A stretch of DNA of 64,000 bases from NCBI GenBank assembly GCA_014653985.1, contig JACWDT010000002.1:1-64000 (forward strand). The letters run 5' to 3'. This DNA is from Pelagibacterales bacterium SAG-MED22. Lineage in GTDB: Bacteria; Pseudomonadota; Alphaproteobacteria; Pelagibacterales; Pelagibacteraceae. The notes below the pieces were generated by a model, which was given only the letters and a program-made list of their open reading frames with translations, did not search any database and was not told the origin of the DNA. Position numbers and translations under genes: made by a program. Of this stretch, positions 61,402-64,000 are shown piece after piece. Numbering within the stretch: the first letter of the stretch is position 1; each line of letters begins with the position of its first letter.

Positions 61402-62403
61402 TTAGCAACCTTTAAATGATGCTGACATATTTTTAATCAAAGAAAAATATAAATCTTTACCTGGATTTAATGTTGCTCCTAATGGATCAATTACACCAGT
61501 TTTTATATTCATATCTTTTGCTACAGCTTTAATTATATCAGGATTAAATTGTGGTTCTGAAAATACACATGCAACTTTATCGTGTTCGATTATTTCTCTA
61601 ATTTCCGCTAATTGCTCAGCTCCAGGCATTACATCAGTATTAACTGTAAAAGCACCTAAAATATTTACGTTAAATCTCTTTTCAAAATATTGATAAGCAT
61701 CATGAAATACGATCGAGGAAACACTGTTACTTAATTCAGTCATTACATCAATTGTAAGTTTATCTATATCCTTTAAAGCTTCATCTAAATTACTTTTATA
61801 TTTAGCCTCATTTTTTGGATCATTTTCAATTAAATGCTCAACCATTTCATTTAATATTACCTTTGCATTAATTGGATCTAACCAAATGTGTGGATCAAAT
61901 TCACCGTGTGCATGTCTTTCATGATCATCGTGATCTTCTTTTTTACCATGATCATCGTGATCTTCCTTTTTAGCATGTGAGTCATGATCTTCCTTTTTAT
62001 CATGATCATCATGTCCATGATCATCGTGATCATCAAAAATATTTCTTTCTCTAAACTTTAAAACTTGAAGTCCCTTTATTTGCATTAATTCAATTTTTTC
62101 TGCTTTTTTAGCAATTGATCCTAATGGCTTTTCTAGAAAATTTTCCACATCTTCACCAACCCAAAAAATTAAATCAGCATTTTGTAACATCTTTGCATGA
62201 GATGGCTTCATCGCAAATCCGTGTGGAGATGCATATCCATCTACGATTAAGTCAGGTTTAGCCACTCCGTTCATAAGGTAACTAGCTAACGAATGTATTG
62301 GTTTAATTGAGGCAACTACTTTAATATCAGCATTAGCTGGTACAAAAAAAGTAAATAAAGATAAAATGGATATTATTATTGGGAGTTTGTTTAAAATTTT
62401 CAT
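61402..62403 (-). CDS. znuA: Zinc ABC transporter, periplasmic binding protein
   Basis: 333 residues from the ATG at 62403 with a signal peptide (KLPIIISILSLFTFFVPANAD). ZnuA features: VVASIKPIHSLASYLMNGV with a metal-ligand His, LIFWVGEDVENFL, a long His/Asp/Lys loop at about residues 123-170, FDPHIWLDPINAKVI, VFHDAYQYFEKRF and FSEPQFNPDI. It binds zinc in the periplasm; the His-rich loop is the usual zinc-buffering insert. Divergent from znuCB across two Zur-type palindromes. Confidence 0.95.
   Translation of the reverse strand: MKILNKLPIIISILSLFTFFVPANADIKVVASIKPIHSLASYLMNGVAKPDLIVDGYASPHGFAMKPSHAKMLQNADLIFWVGEDVENFLEKPLGSIAKKAEKIELMQIKGLQVLKFRERNIFDDHDDHGHDDHDKKEDHDSHAKKEDHDDHGKKEDHDDHERHAHGEFDPHIWLDPINAKVILNEMVEHLIENDPKNEAKYKSNLDEALKDIDKLTIDVMTELSNSVSSIVFHDAYQYFEKRFNVNILGAFTVNTDVMPGAEQLAEIREIIEHDKVACVFSEPQFNPDIIKAVAKDMNIKTGVIDPLGATLNPGKDLYFSLIKNMSASFKGC
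61916..62034. repeat. 27-bp tandem repeats in znuA encoding the His-rich loop
   Basis: Degenerate tandem copies of a 27-bp unit (core GATCATCGTGATCTTCCTTT) encode nine-residue repeats such as KKEDHDDHG. About four units are visible. Such slippage-prone arrays change copy number easily, so the zinc-binding loop length may vary between strains. Confidence 0.8.
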
Positions 62404-62422
62404 CAATACACTATTAATTGGT

Positions 62423-62437
62423 TGTTATAACATAACA
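62423..62437. promoter_or_regulatory. Zur-like palindrome 1
   Basis: TGTTAT-AAC-ATAACA is a perfect inverted repeat of two 6-bp arms, 20 bases upstream of znuA. The TGTTAT core is that of Zur boxes in proteobacteria. It probably represses znuA when zinc is sufficient. Confidence 0.65.
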
Positions 62438-62440
62438 CTA

Positions 62441-62461
62441 TGTAATAATATAACATTTACA
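62441..62461. promoter_or_regulatory. Zur-like palindrome 2
   Basis: TGTAA at 62441 and TTACA at 62457-62461 flank an AT-rich core TAATATAACAT, an imperfect 21-bp palindrome like the known Zur box (GTAATGTTATAACATTAC type). It ends 13 bases before znuC, so would cover its ribosome site or promoter. With the first palindrome it makes a two-site divergent control region. Confidence 0.65.
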
Positions 62462-62474
62462 AGTCAAGGGTTAA

Positions 62475-63221
62475 ATGAATTCTAATAATAATATTTTAGT
62501 TAAATTAAATAATGCTGGTTTTCGTCAAAGCGAAAAATGGTTAGTGGAAGGTGTTTCTCTTACGGTTGAAAAAGGTAAAATTGTAACTCTCATCGGACCA
62601 AATGGTTCTGGTAAAAGTACCACTGCTAAAATCGCTTTAGGAATTTATAAAAATATTGAGGGGACTGTTGAAAAATATACAACCAAAGTTGGTTATGTTC
62701 CCCAAAAAATTTCAATTGATTGGACTTTACCTATTAGAGTTTATGATTTTATGCTTTTAACAGAAACTATAGAAGATAGTGCTATTGATGAAGCACTATC
62801 ATTAACAGGCGTAATTCATCTTAAAAACAAAAATTTAGGTAGTTTATCAGGTGGAGAATTTCAAAGAGTTTTAATTGCAAGAGCAATTTCTAAAAAACCA
62901 GAATTATTAGTGTTAGATGAACCAGTGCAGGGAGTTGATTATACAGGTGAGATTGATTTGTATAAATTAATTAAAAAAATATCTGATACTTTAAATTGTG
63001 GAATATTATTAATCTCTCATGATCTGCACATGGTGATGAAAGCAACTGATCACGTAGTTTGTTTAAATGGTCATGTTTGTTGTTCAGGCTCACCAATAGA
63101 TGTAGCAAAAAATAATGAATATAAAGCTTTGTTTGGTGAAAAAGCTTCTCAAATTTTAACAACATACGAACATAAGCATGATCATGTTCATTCTGATGAG
63201 GGGGAAATCAAGAAAAATTAA
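62475..63221 (+). CDS. znuC: Zinc ABC transporter ATP-binding protein
   Basis: 248 residues with Walker A GPNGSGKST, Q-loop VPQKISIDWTLPIRVYDFML (metal-transporter type), signature LSGGEFQRVLIARAI, Walker B LLVLDEPVQGVD and H-loop ISHDLHMVM. The C-terminus is His-rich (TTYEHKHDHVHSDEGE), typical of ZnuC. The stop overlaps the znuB start by one base. Confidence 0.95.
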   Translation: MNSNNNILVKLNNAGFRQSEKWLVEGVSLTVEKGKIVTLIGPNGSGKSTTAKIALGIYKNIEGTVEKYTTKVGYVPQKISIDWTLPIRVYDFMLLTETIEDSAIDEALSLTGVIHLKNKNLGSLSGGEFQRVLIARAISKKPELLVLDEPVQGVDYTGEIDLYKLIKKISDTLNCGILLISHDLHMVMKATDHVVCLNGHVCCSGSPIDVAKNNEYKALFGEKASQILTTYEHKHDHVHSDEGEIKKN

Positions 63222-64000
63222 TGTTTGATGATTTTTTTATAAGAGCACTAATTGCAGGTATTGGAATAGCATTTGTAACTGGTCCACTTGGATGTTTTGT
63301 TGTGTGGAGAAGATTGTCTTATTTTGGAGATACGCTTTCTCACTCAGCTCTTCTTGGAGTTACAATGGCTTACACATTTGATTTAAACATCGCTATTTCA
63401 GTATTTTTAATTTCATCAGTTATTGCACTAATATTAATTCAGCTTCAGAAAAAAACTAATCTTCCAGGTGATGCATTGCTAGGTCTTTTAGCTCATTCAT
63501 CATTAGCCGTTGGATTAGTAGTTATTGGTTTCTTAACATTTATAAGATTTGATATTATGGGTTTATTATTTGGTGATATTTTAGCGGTAACGACCGATGA
63601 TTTACTTGTAATTTGGACAGGCGGAGCATTAATTTTAATTGTACTTAAATTAATTTGGAAACCTTTGCTTGCATCAACTGTTAATTATGAATTAGCTGAG
63701 GCAGAGGGATTAAACCCTGATAGAGCAAAGGCTATTTTCACAATATTAATGGCAGCGGTAATTGCTATTTCTATCAAAATGGTTGGATTATTATTGATTA
63801 CAGGAATGTTAATTATCCCTGCTGCAATGGCTAGAAATATCTCTGATAGTCCTCAGAAAATGGTTCTATTTTCTATAATTGGGGGCCTATTATCTGTTAT
63901 CTTAGGACTATATTCTTCATTAGAATTTAATACATCTTCCGGACCTTCAATTATTGCAGCGGCGTTGATATTGTTCATATTATCTTTGTTTAAAATTAAA
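63221..64000 (+). CDS. znuB: Zinc ABC transporter permease, cut by the window end
   Basis: An open frame of 260 codons runs from the ATG at 63221 to the end of the window with no stop. It starts MFDDFFIRALIAGIGIAF and continues TGPLGCFVVWRRLSYFGDTLSHSALLGV, the ABC-3 family permease pattern, then GDALLGLLAHSSLAVGLVV and EAEGLNPDRAKAIFTILMAAVIAISIKMVGLLLITGMLIIPAA. Normal ZnuB has about 260-270 residues, so only a short tail is missing. Confidence 0.94.
   Translation, partial: MFDDFFIRALIAGIGIAFVTGPLGCFVVWRRLSYFGDTLSHSALLGVTMAYTFDLNIAISVFLISSVIALILIQLQKKTNLPGDALLGLLAHSSLAVGLVVIGFLTFIRFDIMGLLFGDILAVTTDDLLVIWTGGALILIVLKLIWKPLLASTVNYELAEAEGLNPDRAKAIFTILMAAVIAISIKMVGLLLITGMLIIPAAMARNISDSPQKMVLFSIIGGLLSVILGLYSSLEFNTSSGPSIIAAALILFILSLFKIK

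Noticed and set aside
1-64000. CRISPR arrays, insertion sequences, prophage or rRNA genes
   Set aside because: I saw no regularly spaced repeats, transposase or phage structural genes and no rRNA in this window.

Overview
The window is a gene-dense, very AT-rich stretch of an alphaproteobacterium of the SAR11 clade (Candidatus Pelagibacter type). The assignment rests on extreme AT bias, small or overlapping gene junctions, alphaproteobacterial gene order (pyrG-kdsA-eno-ftsB ... lipA-ratA-cinA-pgpA-ispDF-ntrYX-trkAH), a Bzt/Aap-type amino-acid ABC transporter, and a marine phosphorus-scavenging gene set. The organism is inferred; no database search was run. The first ~85 bases are an inverted piece of pyrG joined to its glutaminase half, which looks like an amplification or assembly chimera typical of single-cell genomes.

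Layout: 1-6.55 kb, housekeeping (CTP synthase fragment, KDO-8-P synthase, enolase, FtsB, lipoyl synthase, RatA/Coq10, PncC, PgpA, IspDF). 6.57-12.5 kb, NtrYX two-component system and TrkAH potassium uptake. 12.5-17.6 kb, tRNA-Arg, bztABCD amino-acid transporter and an Xre-family regulator. 17.65-21.07 kb, tRNA-Asn and tRNA-Cys beside a small, extremely AT-rich accessory island (Gfo/Idh oxidoreductase, FAD oxidoreductase, CgeB-like glycosyltransferase). 21.1-26.7 kb, valS, ilvD and a GDP-mannose pyrophosphorylase.

27.1-61.1 kb is an almost continuous phosphorus-stress supercluster. It starts with lipid remodelling genes (DAG kinase; plcP-agt to turn phospholipid into glycolipid; olsB-olsA for ornithine lipid). 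Next come phoR, a secreted unknown, pstSCAB-phoU-phoB, sixA-like, ppk and ppx (Pi sensing, uptake, polyphosphate). Then a Nudix hydrolase, a TPR protein, phnX (phosphonoacetaldehyde hydrolase), an arsC-aqpS arsenate pair, a PhnZ/TmpB-like oxygenase and an MFS carrier. It ends with the phosphonate transporter phnCDEE, the regulator phnF, the C-P lyase genes phnGHIJKL-N, a 2H-phosphoesterase-like DUF1045 protein and phnM. Tandem TGTAAY-type motifs with 11-bp period, which I read as Pho boxes, precede pstS, olsB, phnX and the PhnZ-like gene. The window closes with divergent znuA / znuCB around two Zur-like palindromes; znuB runs off the right end.

Functionally, the cell can sense low Pi (PhoR/PhoB), import Pi (Pst), store it (Ppk/Ppx), spare it by replacing membrane phospholipids, and mine phosphonates by up to three chemistries (C-P lyase, PhnX hydrolysis, PhnZ-type oxidation). 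An adjacent arsenate reduction/efflux pair fits the known entry of arsenate through Pi uptake. All three substrate-binding-protein genes of the large ABC operons (bztA, pstS, phnD) are followed by a strong intrinsic terminator before the permease genes.
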